Positions 36,319 through 45,082 of a DNA stretch of 64,000 nt are shown here, piece after piece. The DNA lies in NCBI RefSeq assembly GCF_014656195.1, contig NZ_BNBY01000001.1, positions 565,148 through 629,147 on the forward strand, written 5' to 3'. The first letter of the stretch is position 1, and every line of letters begins with the position of its first letter. The stretch is from Kitasatospora xanthocidica (GTDB lineage: Bacteria; Actinomycetota; Actinomycetes; Streptomycetales; Streptomycetaceae). The translations under genes were made by a program, and so were the position numbers. Under the pieces are notes generated by a model that had not been told where the DNA came from, ran no database searches, and saw only the letters and a program-made list of their open reading frames with translations.

Positions 36319-37350
36319 GTGTCCACAGCTGTCATCAAGACGGACGGCCTCACCAAGAGGTTCCCCCGGGTCACCGCCCTCGACCAGCTCACCGTCGAGG
36401 TGCGGCCCGGGGTGGTCGGCCTGGTCGGGTCCAACGGAGCGGGCAAGTCCACACTGATCAAGATCCTGCTCGGGCTCGCCCCGGCGACGTCCGGCCGGGG
36501 CGAGGTCCTCGGCCTGGACATCGCCACCCGGGGCTCCGAGATCCGCGAGCGGGTCGGCTACATGCCCGAGCACGACTGCCTGCCGCCGGACGTCTCGGCC
36601 ACCGAGTTCGTCGTGCACATGGCCCGGATGGCGGGCCTGCCCGCCACCGCCGCCCGTGAGCGCACCGCCGACACCCTGCGGCACGTCGGCCTGTACGAGG
36701 AGCGGTACCGGCCGATGGGCGGGTACTCGACCGGCATGAAGCAGCGGGTCAAACTCGCCCAGGCCCTGGTGCACGACCCGAAGCTGGTACTGCTGGACGA
36801 GCCGACCAACGGCCTCGACCCGGCCGGCCGGGACGAGATGCTGGGCCTGATCCGCCGGGTGCACACCGACTTCGGCATCTCGGTGCTGGTCACCACCCAC
36901 CTGCTCGGCGAGCTGGAGCGCACCTGCGACCACCTGGTCGTCATCGACGGCGGCAAGCTGCTGCGCTCCTCCTCCACCGCCTCCTTCACCGAGGCGACGG
37001 CCGTCCTCGCGGTCGAGGTCACCGACTTCCCGGAGGACCACTTCCCGGAGGACCACGGCCGCGCACCGGGCGAGGCGGTCCGCGAACGGCTGGCCGCCGC
37101 CGGCGTCGAGGTCCAGCCCGAGGGCACGCACCTGCTGCTGGTCCGGCTCGCGGACGAGTCGACGTACGACACCATCCGCGACACCGTGGCCGGCCTCGGC
37201 CTCGGCCTGGTCCGGCTGGAGCAGCGGCGGCACCGGGTCGCCGAACTCTTCACCGGTGAGCGGGACTCCGGCCGGAACGACCAGGACGGCGGAGACGACC
37301 AGGACGACCAGAGCAGCAGGGGAGGTTCGGACGATGGCGCAGCCTCCTGA
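36319..37350 (+). CDS. ABC-2 type transporter ATPase (first pair)
   Basis: A 343-residue ATPase; the GTG at 36319 gives the usual N-terminus, and a TTG at 36310 is possible. Walker A is GSNGAGKST, signature-region YSTGMKQRVKLAQAL, Walker B LVLLDEPTNGLDP, and the switch TTHLLGELERTCD. A C-terminal domain of about 110 residues follows. It pairs with the permease gene, whose start lies inside its 3' end (17-base overlap). The substrate is unknown. Confidence 0.9.
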   Translation: MSTAVIKTDGLTKRFPRVTALDQLTVEVRPGVVGLVGSNGAGKSTLIKILLGLAPATSGRGEVLGLDIATRGSEIRERVGYMPEHDCLPPDVSATEFVVHMARMAGLPATAARERTADTLRHVGLYEERYRPMGGYSTGMKQRVKLAQALVHDPKLVLLDEPTNGLDPAGRDEMLGLIRRVHTDFGISVLVTTHLLGELERTCDHLVVIDGGKLLRSSSTASFTEATAVLAVEVTDFPEDHFPEDHGRAPGEAVRERLAAAGVEVQPEGTHLLLVRLADESTYDTIRDTVAGLGLGLVRLEQRRHRVAELFTGERDSGRNDQDGGDDQDDQSSRGGSDDGAAS

Positions 37351-38263
37351 CACCAGGTCCGCCGACACCAGGTCCGCCGACACCGGGTCCGCCGACACCG
37401 GCGTCATCCACGACATCGGCTACCGCGGCTACTCCGGCCCCCGGCTCGGCCGCGGCTACGCCACCCGCTCGCTCTTCACCCAGAGCCTGCGCGCCGCGTA
37501 CGGCCTCGGCCGCTCCGGCAAGTCCAAGGTGCTGCCGATGCTGGTGCTGGCCGTGGTCACCGTGCCCGCCGCGATCGTGGTGGCGGTCGCGATCACCATG
37601 AAGCGCGACCAGCTGCCGGTCGAGTACGCCGGCTACCTCGCCAGCGTCAACCTGGTGATCGCGGTCTTCCTCGCCTCCCAGGCGCCGGTGCTGCTCTCCC
37701 GGGACCTGCGGTACCAGACCGTGCCGCTCTACTTCTCCCGCCCGATCACCCGCACCGACTACGTCCGGGCCAAGTTCGCGGCCATGGTCTGCGCCCAACT
37801 GCTGCTGATGGCGGCCCCGTTGCTGGTGCTGTACCTCGGCGCGCTGCTCGGCGGGATGGACTTCTCGTACAACACCGGGCACTTCCTGTACGGCCTGGTC
37901 GCGGCCGTGCTGTACGCCCTGGTGCCGACCTCGGTGGCGCTGGTCATCGCGGCCGCCACCCCGCGCCGGGGCTTCGGGGTGGCCGCCATCATGGGCTACC
38001 TGGCGGTCAGCGCCGCGGTGGCCGCCGTCGCGGTCGGCATCAGCGACCCGGGTACGACCGGCTCCGACGCCGCCCAGTGGACCTCGCTGATCTCGCCCAC
38101 CGAGCTGGTGGAGTCGCTGGTCAACGAGGTGTTCGACCTGGGCGTCGGCCTCGACCGCCGGTACGCGCCGGGCGGGCTCGGCATCGCGGTGTTCGCACTC
38201 GTGGCCCTGGCGCTGGTGGTCGGCTCGTACCGGCTGCTGCTGACCCGCTACAAGAAGGTGTGA
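37334..38263 (+). CDS. ABC-2 type permease (first pair)
   Basis: A 309-residue protein with six hydrophobic segments between about 62 and 305 and the ABC-2 feature YFSRPITRTDYVRAK. The N-terminal cytoplasmic tail contains a tandem pentapeptide repeat, DTRSA DTRSA DTGSA DTG. It follows the ATPase with a 17-base overlap and precedes the second ATPase by 11 bases. Confidence 0.87.
   Translation: MAQPPDTRSADTRSADTGSADTGVIHDIGYRGYSGPRLGRGYATRSLFTQSLRAAYGLGRSGKSKVLPMLVLAVVTVPAAIVVAVAITMKRDQLPVEYAGYLASVNLVIAVFLASQAPVLLSRDLRYQTVPLYFSRPITRTDYVRAKFAAMVCAQLLLMAAPLLVLYLGALLGGMDFSYNTGHFLYGLVAAVLYALVPTSVALVIAAATPRRGFGVAAIMGYLAVSAAVAAVAVGISDPGTTGSDAAQWTSLISPTELVESLVNEVFDLGVGLDRRYAPGGLGIAVFALVALALVVGSYRLLLTRYKKV
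37349..37402 (+). repeat. 15-bp in-frame tandem repeat in permease N-terminus
   Basis: The units at 37349-37363 and 37364-37378 are identical. The unit at 37379-37393 differs by one base, and 37394-37402 is a partial copy. It encodes the DTRSA/DTGSA pentapeptides and is a likely site of length variation. Confidence 0.9.
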
Positions 38264-38274
38264 GGGAGGGCGGC

Positions 38275-39192
38275 ATGGCCACCATCAGCATCGACAAGGT
38301 CTCCCGCTGGTTCGGGAACGTGGTCGCGGTCAACGACGTCACCATGGCCATCGGCCCGGGCATCACCGGCCTGCTGGGCCCCAACGGCGCGGGCAAGTCC
38401 ACGCTCATCCACATGATGAGCGGCTTCCTCGCCCCCTCCAGCGGCTCGGTGACCCTGGACGGCGCGCCGATCTGGCGCAACCAGCAGGTGTACCGGCAGA
38501 TCGGCCTGGTTCCCGAGCGGGAGTCGATGTACGACTACCTGACCGGCTGGGAGTTCGTCCTCGCCAACGCCGAACTGCACGGCCTGCCCCAGCCTGGCGC
38601 CGCCGCCCGCCGGGCACTGGACCTGGTGGAGATGGACTACGCCAAGGACCGTCGTACCGGCACGTACTCCAAGGGCATGAAACAGCGGGTCAAGATGGCC
38701 TCCGCGCTCGTCCACGACCCGGCCGTCCTGCTCCTGGACGAGCCCTTCAACGGCATGGACCCGCGCCAGCGGCTCCAGCTGATGGACCTGCTGCGCCGCT
38801 TCGGCGCGGACGGCCGCACGGTGCTCTTCTCCTCCCACATCCTGGAGGAGGTCGAGCAACTGGCCCGGCACATCGAGGTGGTGGTGGCCGGGCGGCACGC
38901 GGCCTCCGGCGACTTCCGCAAGATCCGCCGGCTGATGACGGACCGCCCGCACCGCTACCTGGTCCGCTCCAGCGACGACCGCCGGCTTGCCGCCGCCCTG
39001 ATCGCCGACGGCTCCACCACCGGCATCGAGGTCGACGAGCGCGAACGGGCGCTGCGGATCGAGGCGGTCAACTTCCAGGGCTTCACCACCCTGCTGCCCA
39101 GGGTCGCCCGGGAGGCCGGCATCCGGCTCTACACCGTCTCCCCGGCCGACGAGTCGCTGGAGAGCGTCTTCTCGTACCTGGTGTCCGCGTGA
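38275..39192 (+). CDS. ABC-2 type transporter ATPase (second pair)
   Basis: The protein has 305 residues. The start ATG at 38275 follows GAGGGAGGGC. Walker A is GPNGAGKST, signature YSKGMKQRVKMASAL, Walker B VLLLDEPFNGMDP, and switch FSSHILEEVEQLA. It is clearly paralogous to the ATPase 2 kb upstream. It is followed after 70 bases by the second permease, so the operon is ATPase-permease-ATPase-permease. Confidence 0.9.
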   Translation: MATISIDKVSRWFGNVVAVNDVTMAIGPGITGLLGPNGAGKSTLIHMMSGFLAPSSGSVTLDGAPIWRNQQVYRQIGLVPERESMYDYLTGWEFVLANAELHGLPQPGAAARRALDLVEMDYAKDRRTGTYSKGMKQRVKMASALVHDPAVLLLDEPFNGMDPRQRLQLMDLLRRFGADGRTVLFSSHILEEVEQLARHIEVVVAGRHAASGDFRKIRRLMTDRPHRYLVRSSDDRRLAAALIADGSTTGIEVDERERALRIEAVNFQGFTTLLPRVAREAGIRLYTVSPADESLESVFSYLVSA

Positions 39193-39262
39193 CCGCCGCC
39201 GTGACCATCGCCGTGGTGACCGCCGCCGTCACCGTCGCTGCCCAGGAAGGGGCCGTCCGACC

Positions 39263-39979
39263 ATGAACCCCACCGTCGCCAGGTTGACCCTGCGCGGGCT
39301 GCTGGGCCGCCGTCGCGGCCTCCTGCTGCTGGTGGTCCCCGCGCTGCTGCTGCTCGTCTCCGCCATCGCGAGCGGATCGAGCGCCGACGCGCACGGCCTC
39401 ACCGTCAAGATCCTCGGCCAGCTCGGCCTCGGCACCCTGGTCCCGATCCTCGGCCTGGTGGTCGGCACCGGGGTCATCGCCACCGAGATCGACGACGGCT
39501 CGATCGTCTACCTGCTCGCCAAGCCGCTCCCGCGGTGGCGGATCATCACCACCAAGCTGGCCGTCGCGATCGGCGTCACCTGGCTGTTCTCGGTCGTCCC
39601 GACGCTGCTGTCCGGGCTGCTGCTGTACGGCACCCGGGACGGCATGGTGCTCGGCTACACCGTGGCGGTCCTGGTCGCCGGCGCCGCGTACAGCGCGCTG
39701 TTCCTGCTGCTCGGCGTGGTCACCCGGCACGCGGTGGTGGCCGGGCTGGCGTACGCGCTGATCTGGGAGTCGATGGTCGGCAACTTCGTCGAGGGCGCCC
39801 GGACCCTGAGCGTCCAGCAGTGGGGCCGGGCGGTTGCCGAGGCCGTCGCCGGGGACACCGCGATCGGGGCCGACGTCTCGTTCGGCGCGGCCGTCCCGCT
39901 GCTGCTGGTGGTGACCGTCGGGGCGACGGTGCTGGCCTCGGTGAAGCTCGCCGGGCTGACGCTCGCCGGCGAGGAGTGA
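39263..39979 (+). CDS. ABC-2 type permease (second pair)
   Basis: The protein has 238 residues and six hydrophobic segments. The pattern EIDDGSIVYLLAKPLPRWRIITTKL corresponds to the ABC-2 loop that contacts the ATPase. It may form a heterodimeric membrane unit with the first permease. The ATG follows CAGGAAGG. It ends the operon before a long bidirectional hairpin. Confidence 0.87.
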   Translation: MNPTVARLTLRGLLGRRRGLLLLVVPALLLLVSAIASGSSADAHGLTVKILGQLGLGTLVPILGLVVGTGVIATEIDDGSIVYLLAKPLPRWRIITTKLAVAIGVTWLFSVVPTLLSGLLLYGTRDGMVLGYTVAVLVAGAAYSALFLLLGVVTRHAVVAGLAYALIWESMVGNFVEGARTLSVQQWGRAVAEAVAGDTAIGADVSFGAAVPLLLVVTVGATVLASVKLAGLTLAGEE

Positions 39980-40015
39980 GCCGTACGGCGGGAGGCCGCA
40001 CGTAGAGCGAACCGA

Positions 40016-40056
40016 AACGGCGCTCCGGACCACCGCTGGTGGTCCGGAGCGCCGTT
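40016..40056. terminator. 19-bp perfect bidirectional hairpin
   Basis: Perfect arms at 40016-40034 and 40038-40056 flank a three-base loop (GCT), between the convergent ABC operon and the MFS gene. Confidence 0.9.
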
Positions 40057-40072
40057 CGCCGTACGGAGGGCC

Positions 40073-41311
40073 TCAGAGCACCCGGTTGCGGCCCGCGCCC
40101 CAGCCCGCCGCGCCGACCATCAGGACCAGCACCAGCATCAGCACCAGAGTTGTCTCCCAGCCGCCGGTCAGCTGGTGCAGCGCGCCGGCGCCGACCGGTC
40201 CGGCCGCCGCGACCAGGTAGCCGATCGCCTGCGACATCCCGCCCAGCTGGGCGGCGCCGGCCGCGCTGCCGGTGCGCAGCACGATGAACGCCAGGCCCAG
40301 GCCGAGCGAACCGCCCTGTGCCACGCCCAGGATCGTCGCCGAGACCCACGCGGCGGACACCGGCGCGACCAGCAGCATCGCGATGCCGAGCCCGTTCAGG
40401 GCGGCCATCGTCACCGCCAGCCCGCGCTGGCTGGTCATCCGGCCGGCCATCAGCGGCACCAGGAAGGCGCCGGCCACCTGCACCAGGTTGGAGAAGGCGA
40501 AGACCAGGCCGGCCTGCCCACGGTCCATGCCGTGGTCGGCCAGGATGGTCGGCATCCAGGCCACCAGGGTGTAGACCAGCAGCGAGGAGATGCCCATGAA
40601 GAGGCTGATCTGCCAGGCCAGCGGCGACTTCCAGAGGCCCTCGATCGGCTTGCCCGGCACGGCCGCCGCGGCCGCCGCACCCCGCTCCTGACGGCTGCGC
40701 AGCACCTGCGGCAGCCAGGCCACCGCCGCGATCAGCGCCAGCAGCGACCAGGCGCCGAGCGAGGCCCGCCAGCCGCCGCCGAGCACGTGCTCCAGCGGGA
40801 CGGAGGTGCCGGCGGCGAGGGTCGCGCCGACCAGCATGGTGGTCGAGTAGACGCCGGTCATGGTGGCCGCGCGGTCCGGGAACTCCCGCTTGACCAGGCC
40901 CGGCATCGACACGTTCAGGACCGCGATGGCCACGCCGATCACCACGCAGCCCGCGTACAGGGCCGCCACCGAGGGCAGCACCCGCAGCAGCACGCCCGCG
41001 CCCAGCACCAGCACGGCGCCCAGGACGACCCGCTCGGCGCCGAAGCGGCGGGTCAGCCGGGGGGTGAGCGGGGCGCCGACGCCCTGGAACAGCACCGGCA
41101 CGGTGGTGATCAGGCCGCTCGCGGTCGCGGAGAGGCCGAAGGTCCGCTGGATCTCGCCGACCATCGGGGAGATCGCGGCCAGGCAGGCGCGCATGTTCAG
41201 CGCGACCAGCACGATGCCGGTCAGCAGCAGGGCCGGATGGGCCAGCCGGGCGCGGACGGGGAGCGGGGCAGGGGTGGTGACAACCGGCTGCGGGGCACGG
41301 GTGACGGCCAT
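40073..41311 (-). CDS. CynX/NimT-type MFS transporter
   Basis: A 412-residue, 12-helix major facilitator with the CynX/NimT-type N-terminus LLTGIVLVALNMRACLAAISP. Homologues include cyanate transporters and nitroimidazole exporters, but the substrate cannot be assigned. The ATG at 41311 has AGGAAAG upstream. It is 65 bases downstream of a GntR-family gene in the same direction, so it is likely that regulator's target. Confidence 0.87.
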   Translation of the reverse strand: MAVTRAPQPVVTTPAPLPVRARLAHPALLLTGIVLVALNMRACLAAISPMVGEIQRTFGLSATASGLITTVPVLFQGVGAPLTPRLTRRFGAERVVLGAVLVLGAGVLLRVLPSVAALYAGCVVIGVAIAVLNVSMPGLVKREFPDRAATMTGVYSTTMLVGATLAAGTSVPLEHVLGGGWRASLGAWSLLALIAAVAWLPQVLRSRQERGAAAAAAVPGKPIEGLWKSPLAWQISLFMGISSLLVYTLVAWMPTILADHGMDRGQAGLVFAFSNLVQVAGAFLVPLMAGRMTSQRGLAVTMAALNGLGIAMLLVAPVSAAWVSATILGVAQGGSLGLGLAFIVLRTGSAAGAAQLGGMSQAIGYLVAAAGPVGAGALHQLTGGWETTLVLMLVLVLMVGAAGWGAGRNRVL

Positions 41312-41376
41312 GGGGGTGCTGTTTCTTTCCTGGATGTGCGTGGATGCGGGCGGGAAGGGCGGAGGCTCGCGCCGTC

Positions 41377-42108
41377 CTACTTCCGGGCCGCGATGGCCGC
41401 GAGCAGCTGCTCGACGGCCGCGGTCGGGCCGGCGAGCAGCGCACGGCACGCCGCCTCGGCCCGGTCCGGGTCACCGCTCTCGATCGCGTCGACCAGTGCC
41501 TCGTGGGTGGCCACGACCGCCTCGGGCATGTCGTGGTCGCCGAAGGCGGACGTCATGGCCTCGCGCACGGAGGCGCCGAAGTAGCGGTACACCTCGGCCA
41601 GCGCGGGGTTGTGCGCGGCCTCGACGACGGCGGTGTGGAACTCCAGGTCGTGCTCGACGGTGGCCTCGCGGCTGGCCCGCTCGGGGTGCGCCGCGAACAC
41701 CTCGGCCTCACGGGCCAGCGCGGCCCGCATCCGCCGGACGTCCTCCGGGGTGTGCCGCAGCGCGGCCAGCCGGGCGCCCTCGGTCTCCAGCGCCGCGCGG
41801 ACCTCCAGGACGTCCCGGATGCCCGAGCGCTGGACGCCGCGCAGTACGGACGCCGGGTCGCTGGTGGAGCGGACGAAGGTGCCCTCGCCCTGCCGGGAGA
41901 CCAGCATGCCGGCGTGCACCAGCACCCGGATCGCCTCCCGTACGGTGTTCCGCCCGACCTGCAGCCGCTCGGCGAGCTCGTGCTCGGTGGGGATCCGGGA
42001 CCCGACGGGCCACACCCCACCGGCCAGTTGCTCGCGCAGCTGGTCGATCGCGGTGTCGACCAGGGATCGCCGCCCGGCCGCCTGCAGACCGTTGCCGTCG
42101 CCGCTCAT
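41377..42108 (-). CDS. GntR-family (FadR/FCD) transcriptional regulator
   Basis: The protein has 243 residues from the ATG at 42108 after GGGAGG. The winged-helix domain at about 18-85 includes PTEHELAERLQVGRNTVREAIRVLVHAGML. The FCD ligand-binding domain follows, with metal-site-like histidines in EHDLEFHTAVVEAAHNP and ATHEALVDAIESGD. It precedes the MFS gene. Two copies of a probable operator lie just upstream, suggesting autoregulation and control of the exporter by an organic-acid-type effector. Confidence 0.9.
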   Translation of the reverse strand: MSGDGNGLQAAGRRSLVDTAIDQLREQLAGGVWPVGSRIPTEHELAERLQVGRNTVREAIRVLVHAGMLVSRQGEGTFVRSTSDPASVLRGVQRSGIRDVLEVRAALETEGARLAALRHTPEDVRRMRAALAREAEVFAAHPERASREATVEHDLEFHTAVVEAAHNPALAEVYRYFGASVREAMTSAFGDHDMPEAVVATHEALVDAIESGDPDRAEAACRALLAGPTAAVEQLLAAIAARK

Positions 42109-42149
42109 TCCGGGCCTCCCTTCGCCACGCACGTACCGGACCAGTCATC

Positions 42150-42186
42150 GGTCATCCTACAACCGCTTGCCCGGTCATCCTACAAC
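42150..42186. promoter_or_regulatory. Candidate GntR operator, two direct repeats
   Basis: GGTCATCCTACAAC occurs identically at 42150-42163 and 42173-42186, 23 bases apart, 42 bases upstream of the GntR start. On the minus strand it reads GTTGTAGGATGACC, a form typical of FCD-GntR sites. The spacing of about two helical turns supports cooperative binding. Confidence 0.65.
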
Positions 42187-42268
42187 TGGGGGAAGAACAC
42201 TCCGTGAACGCCCGACCACCGACCCGCCGCGCCGTCCGTCGGGTCCGGCGCCCGGGGCGCGAAGGCGG

Positions 42269-43126
42269 TCAGCGGGCGGGGTAGAGCCGCTCCAGGACGA
42301 CCGCGACGCCGTCCTCGTCGTTGCTGGTGGTGACGGCGTCGGCGACGGCGAGGAGTTCCTCGTGGGCGTTGGCCATGGCGACGCCGTGGGCGGCCCAGCC
42401 GAACATCGGGACGTCGTTGGGCATGTCGCCGAAGGCGATGGTGTCGGCGGCGCGCAGGCCGAGGCGGCGGGCGGCGACGGCCAGGCCGGTGGCCTTGGAG
42501 AGGCCGAGCGGGAGCAGTTCGACCACGCCGGGGCCGGCCATCACGACGCCGACCAGGTCGCCGGCGGCCCGGCGGGCGGCTTCGGCGAGGGCGTCGTCGG
42601 TCAGGGCGTGGTGCTGGATGTAGAGCTTGCTGACGGGGGAGGCGAGCAGTCCGCCGCGGTCGACCCGGACGACGGGGAGGTCGGAGCCGATCAGCAGTTC
42701 GTAGCCGGGACCGGCCAGGACCTGGCCGTCGAGGCCGTCCTGGTTGGCGGCGACGGCGAGCGGGCCGGTCTCGGCCTCTATCTTCTCGATGGCGAGGGCG
42801 GCGAGCCGCCGGTCCAGGGTGAGCGAGGTGAGCAGCTTGTGCGCGCCCGCGTCGTAGACCTGGGCGCCCTGGCCGCAGACCGCTATCCCGGTGTAGCCGA
42901 TCTCGTCGAAGACGGGGCGGGCCCAGACGGCGGAGCGGCCGGTGACGACGATGTGCACCGCGCCCGCGCCGGTGGCGGCGGCCAGGGCGGTGCGGGTGCG
43001 CTCGGAGACGGTCTCCTCGCTGGTGAGGAGGGTGCCGTCGAGGTCGGTGGCGACCAGCCGGTAGGGCAGGTCGCCACCGTTCCGGGTGTCCTCGGGGGAG
43101 ACGGGGCTGGGGCTGGTGGTGCTCAT
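42269..43126 (-). CDS. Cof-type HAD phosphatase near serS
   Basis: A 285-residue HAD hydrolase with motif I VATDLDGTLLTSEETVS, motif II VVTGRSAVW and C-terminal IAFGDMPNDVPMF. It is paralogous to the HAD product of 22373-23218, though only moderately similar in the cap. It is on the serS strand, 118 bases downstream of it, separated by a 9-bp tandem array. The phosphate substrate is unknown. Confidence 0.9.
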   Translation of the reverse strand: MSTTSPSPVSPEDTRNGGDLPYRLVATDLDGTLLTSEETVSERTRTALAAATGAGAVHIVVTGRSAVWARPVFDEIGYTGIAVCGQGAQVYDAGAHKLLTSLTLDRRLAALAIEKIEAETGPLAVAANQDGLDGQVLAGPGYELLIGSDLPVVRVDRGGLLASPVSKLYIQHHALTDDALAEAARRAAGDLVGVVMAGPGVVELLPLGLSKATGLAVAARRLGLRAADTIAFGDMPNDVPMFGWAAHGVAMANAHEELLAVADAVTTSNDEDGVAVVLERLYPAR

Positions 43127-43150
43127 GGGCCGGACGTCTCCCGGGAGTTG

Positions 43151-43222
43151 CGGGTGGAGCGGGTGGAGCGGGTGGAGCGGGTGGTACGGGTCGAACGGGT
43201 GGAGCAGGTGGCGCGGGTGGCG
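43151..43222. repeat. 9-bp tandem array, eight units
   Basis: Consecutive nine-base units from CGGGTGGAG (43151) to CGGGTGGCG (43214); three units in a row are identical and later ones diverge at one to three bases. It lies in the untranslated space between serS and the HAD gene. Confidence 0.9.
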
Positions 43223-43244
43223 AGGTGCCGGCCCGGGACCGGTC

Positions 43245-44519
43245 CTACTTGACCGGCTCCAGGACGGAGCGTCCGCCGAGGAAGGGCCGCAGCGCCTCCG
43301 GGACGACGACCGAGCCGTCGGCCTGCTGGTGGTTCTCCAGGATCGCCACGATGGTGCGCGGGATCGCGACCAGGGTGCCGTTCAGGGTGGCGAGCGGGCG
43401 GGTCTTGCCCTCCTCGCGCATCCGGATGGAGAGCCGGCGGGCCTGGTACTCGGTGGTGTTGGAGGTCGAGGTGACCTCGCGGTACTTGCCCTGGGTGGGG
43501 ATCCAGGCCTCGATGTCGAACTTGCGCGCGGCCGAGGCGCCGAGGTCGCCGGAGGCGACGTCGATGACCCGGTAGGGCAGTTCGAGGGCGTTGAGGAAGT
43601 CCTTCTCCCACTGGAGCAGGCGGCGGTGCTCGTTCTCGGCGTCCTCGGGAGTGGTGTAGACGAACATCTCCACCTTCTCGAACTGGTGGACGCGGATGAT
43701 GCCGCGGGTGTCCTTGCCGTAGGTGCCGGCCTCGCGGCGGAAGCAGGACGAGTAGCCGGCGTAGCGCAGCGGCAGCTTGTCGGCGTCGAGGATCTCGTCC
43801 ATGTGGTACGCCGCGAGCGGGACCTCGCTGGTGCCGACGAGGTACCGGTCGTCCTCGGCGAGGTGGTACACGTTCTCGGCGGCCTGGCCGAGGAAGCCGG
43901 TGCCGTCCATGGCGGCCGGCCGGACCAGCGTCGGGGTGATCATCGGGGTGAAGCCGGCCGCGGTGGCCTGGGCGATCGCCATGTTGACCAGGGCGAGCTC
44001 CAGCAGCGCGCCGACGCCGGTCAGGTAGTACGAGCGGGCACCGGCGACCTTGGCGCCGCGCTCGGTGTCGATCGCCTTGAGGATCTGGCCGAGCTCGACG
44101 TGGTCGCGGGGCTCGAAGCCCTCGGCGGCGAAGTCGCGCGGGGTGCCGATCTCCTCGATGGTGACGAAGTCCTCCTCGCCGCCGATCGGTGCGGCCGGGT
44201 CGATGAGGTTCGCCAGGGAGCGGAGCAGGCGGTCGGCCTCCTCCTTGGCGGCGCTCTGCTCGGCGTCCGCGGCCTTGACCTCGGCGGCCAGTTCCTTGGT
44301 GCGCTGGAGCAGGGCGGTCTTCTCGTCACCCTTGGCCTGGGCGACCTGCTTGCCGAGCACCCGCTGCTCGTTGCGCAGTTCGTCGAAGCGGCTGCCCGAG
44401 GACCGGCGCCGTTCGTCGGCGGAGAGGAGGGCGTCGACCAGGTCGACGTCCTCGCCACGGACGCGCTGCGAGGCGCGCACTCGGTCAGGGTCCTCACGGA
44501 GCAGGCGAAGGTCAATCAC
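43245..44519 (-). CDS. serS: Seryl-tRNA synthetase
   Basis: A 424-residue class II synthetase charging tRNA-Ser. The GTG at 44519 gives the family start (M)[11 protein letters not shown]. The N-terminal coiled-coil arm spans about 30-105. Class II motif 2 is [23 protein letters not shown] and motif 3 is [19 protein letters not shown]. The length is normal. The 563-base region upstream holds the DnaA-box cluster and presumably the promoter. Confidence 0.97.
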   Translation of the reverse strand: MIDLRLLREDPDRVRASQRVRGEDVDLVDALLSADERRRSSGSRFDELRNEQRVLGKQVAQAKGDEKTALLQRTKELAAEVKAADAEQSAAKEEADRLLRSLANLIDPAAPIGGEEDFVTIEEIGTPRDFAAEGFEPRDHVELGQILKAIDTERGAKVAGARSYYLTGVGALLELALVNMAIAQATAAGFTPMITPTLVRPAAMDGTGFLGQAAENVYHLAEDDRYLVGTSEVPLAAYHMDEILDADKLPLRYAGYSSCFRREAGTYGKDTRGIIRVHQFEKVEMFVYTTPEDAENEHRRLLQWEKDFLNALELPYRVIDVASGDLGASAARKFDIEAWIPTQGKYREVTSTSNTTEYQARRLSIRMREEGKTRPLATLNGTLVAIPRTIVAILENHQQADGSVVVPEALRPFLGGRSVLEPVK

Positions 44520-44568
44520 AGGGCAAGCGTACCGGGCGGGCGTTCCTCCACCGGTACCGGTTTTCCCC

Positions 44569-44948
44569 TGGGGATAACCACCCGGATCCTGTGGATAACT
44601 TCTGTGGGGAACGCGCGGGGAGCGGGTTATCCACAGGTCGGGGGCCGGGCCTGTGGATCGAAGGGGAGGATCACCCTCCGGGCGGCCGAACCAGGGAATT
44701 GAGGTTTCAAACCTCAATCAACCTTCTCGACTGAGGGAATTGAAGCACTCAGACGGGTGATTTGCTGGCAAGCGGGTGACTCTGGTCGGATTAGTCATCT
44801 CTGCGACGCAAACCGATGATCCGACCAGTTCTGGGCAATGGCTATACCGGTTTGTCGACTCGTCCCCAGGTCTGTGGATAACTTCCGGCTGTGGACAGCG
44901 GAGGGGCCTGTGGACAGCGGCCCCAATGCCGGGCGGCCCTGTGGACGA
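44569..44948. other. Cluster of DnaA-box-like sites between pheA and serS
   Basis: Within 380 bases there are three exact TTATCCACA boxes (44590-44598 minus, 44627-44635 plus, 44873-44881 minus). Two sites read CTGTCCACA (44890-44898 and 44909-44917, minus), one TCGTCCACA (44940-44948, minus), and one or two-mismatch sites lie at 44569-44577, 44603-44611 and 44652-44660. A comparatively A+T-rich core (about 44690-44760) lies between the two box groups. No dnaA or dnaN gene is nearby, so this is not oriC itself. It may titrate DnaA or link serS expression to replication. Confidence 0.7.
44699..44717. promoter_or_regulatory. 19-bp perfect palindrome in the serS upstream region
   Basis: TTGAGGTTT and AAACCTCAA flank a single C. 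It sits in the A+T-rich core, between two copies of AGGGAATTGA (starting at 44693 and 44734). It could be a regulator-binding site for serS. The regulator is not identified. Confidence 0.5.
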
Positions 44949-45082
44949 CGGGTGGGGTCACCCGCCCCCGCCCGATCGGCCCGGTCCAAAACGGTCGGAA
45001 AAGGTCAGAAAGACAACAGATGTCGTCCGGATGAAGCACCGGCCCGGGTCACTCAGATGCCCCGGGCTCAGAAGTCCCGGGC

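Noticed and set aside
43151-43222. CRISPR array
   Set aside because: The units are contiguous 9-mers without spacers, and no cas genes are present.
44520-45082. Chromosomal oriC
   Set aside because: DnaA boxes are present, but oriC in Streptomyces lies between dnaA and dnaN, and neither gene is here.
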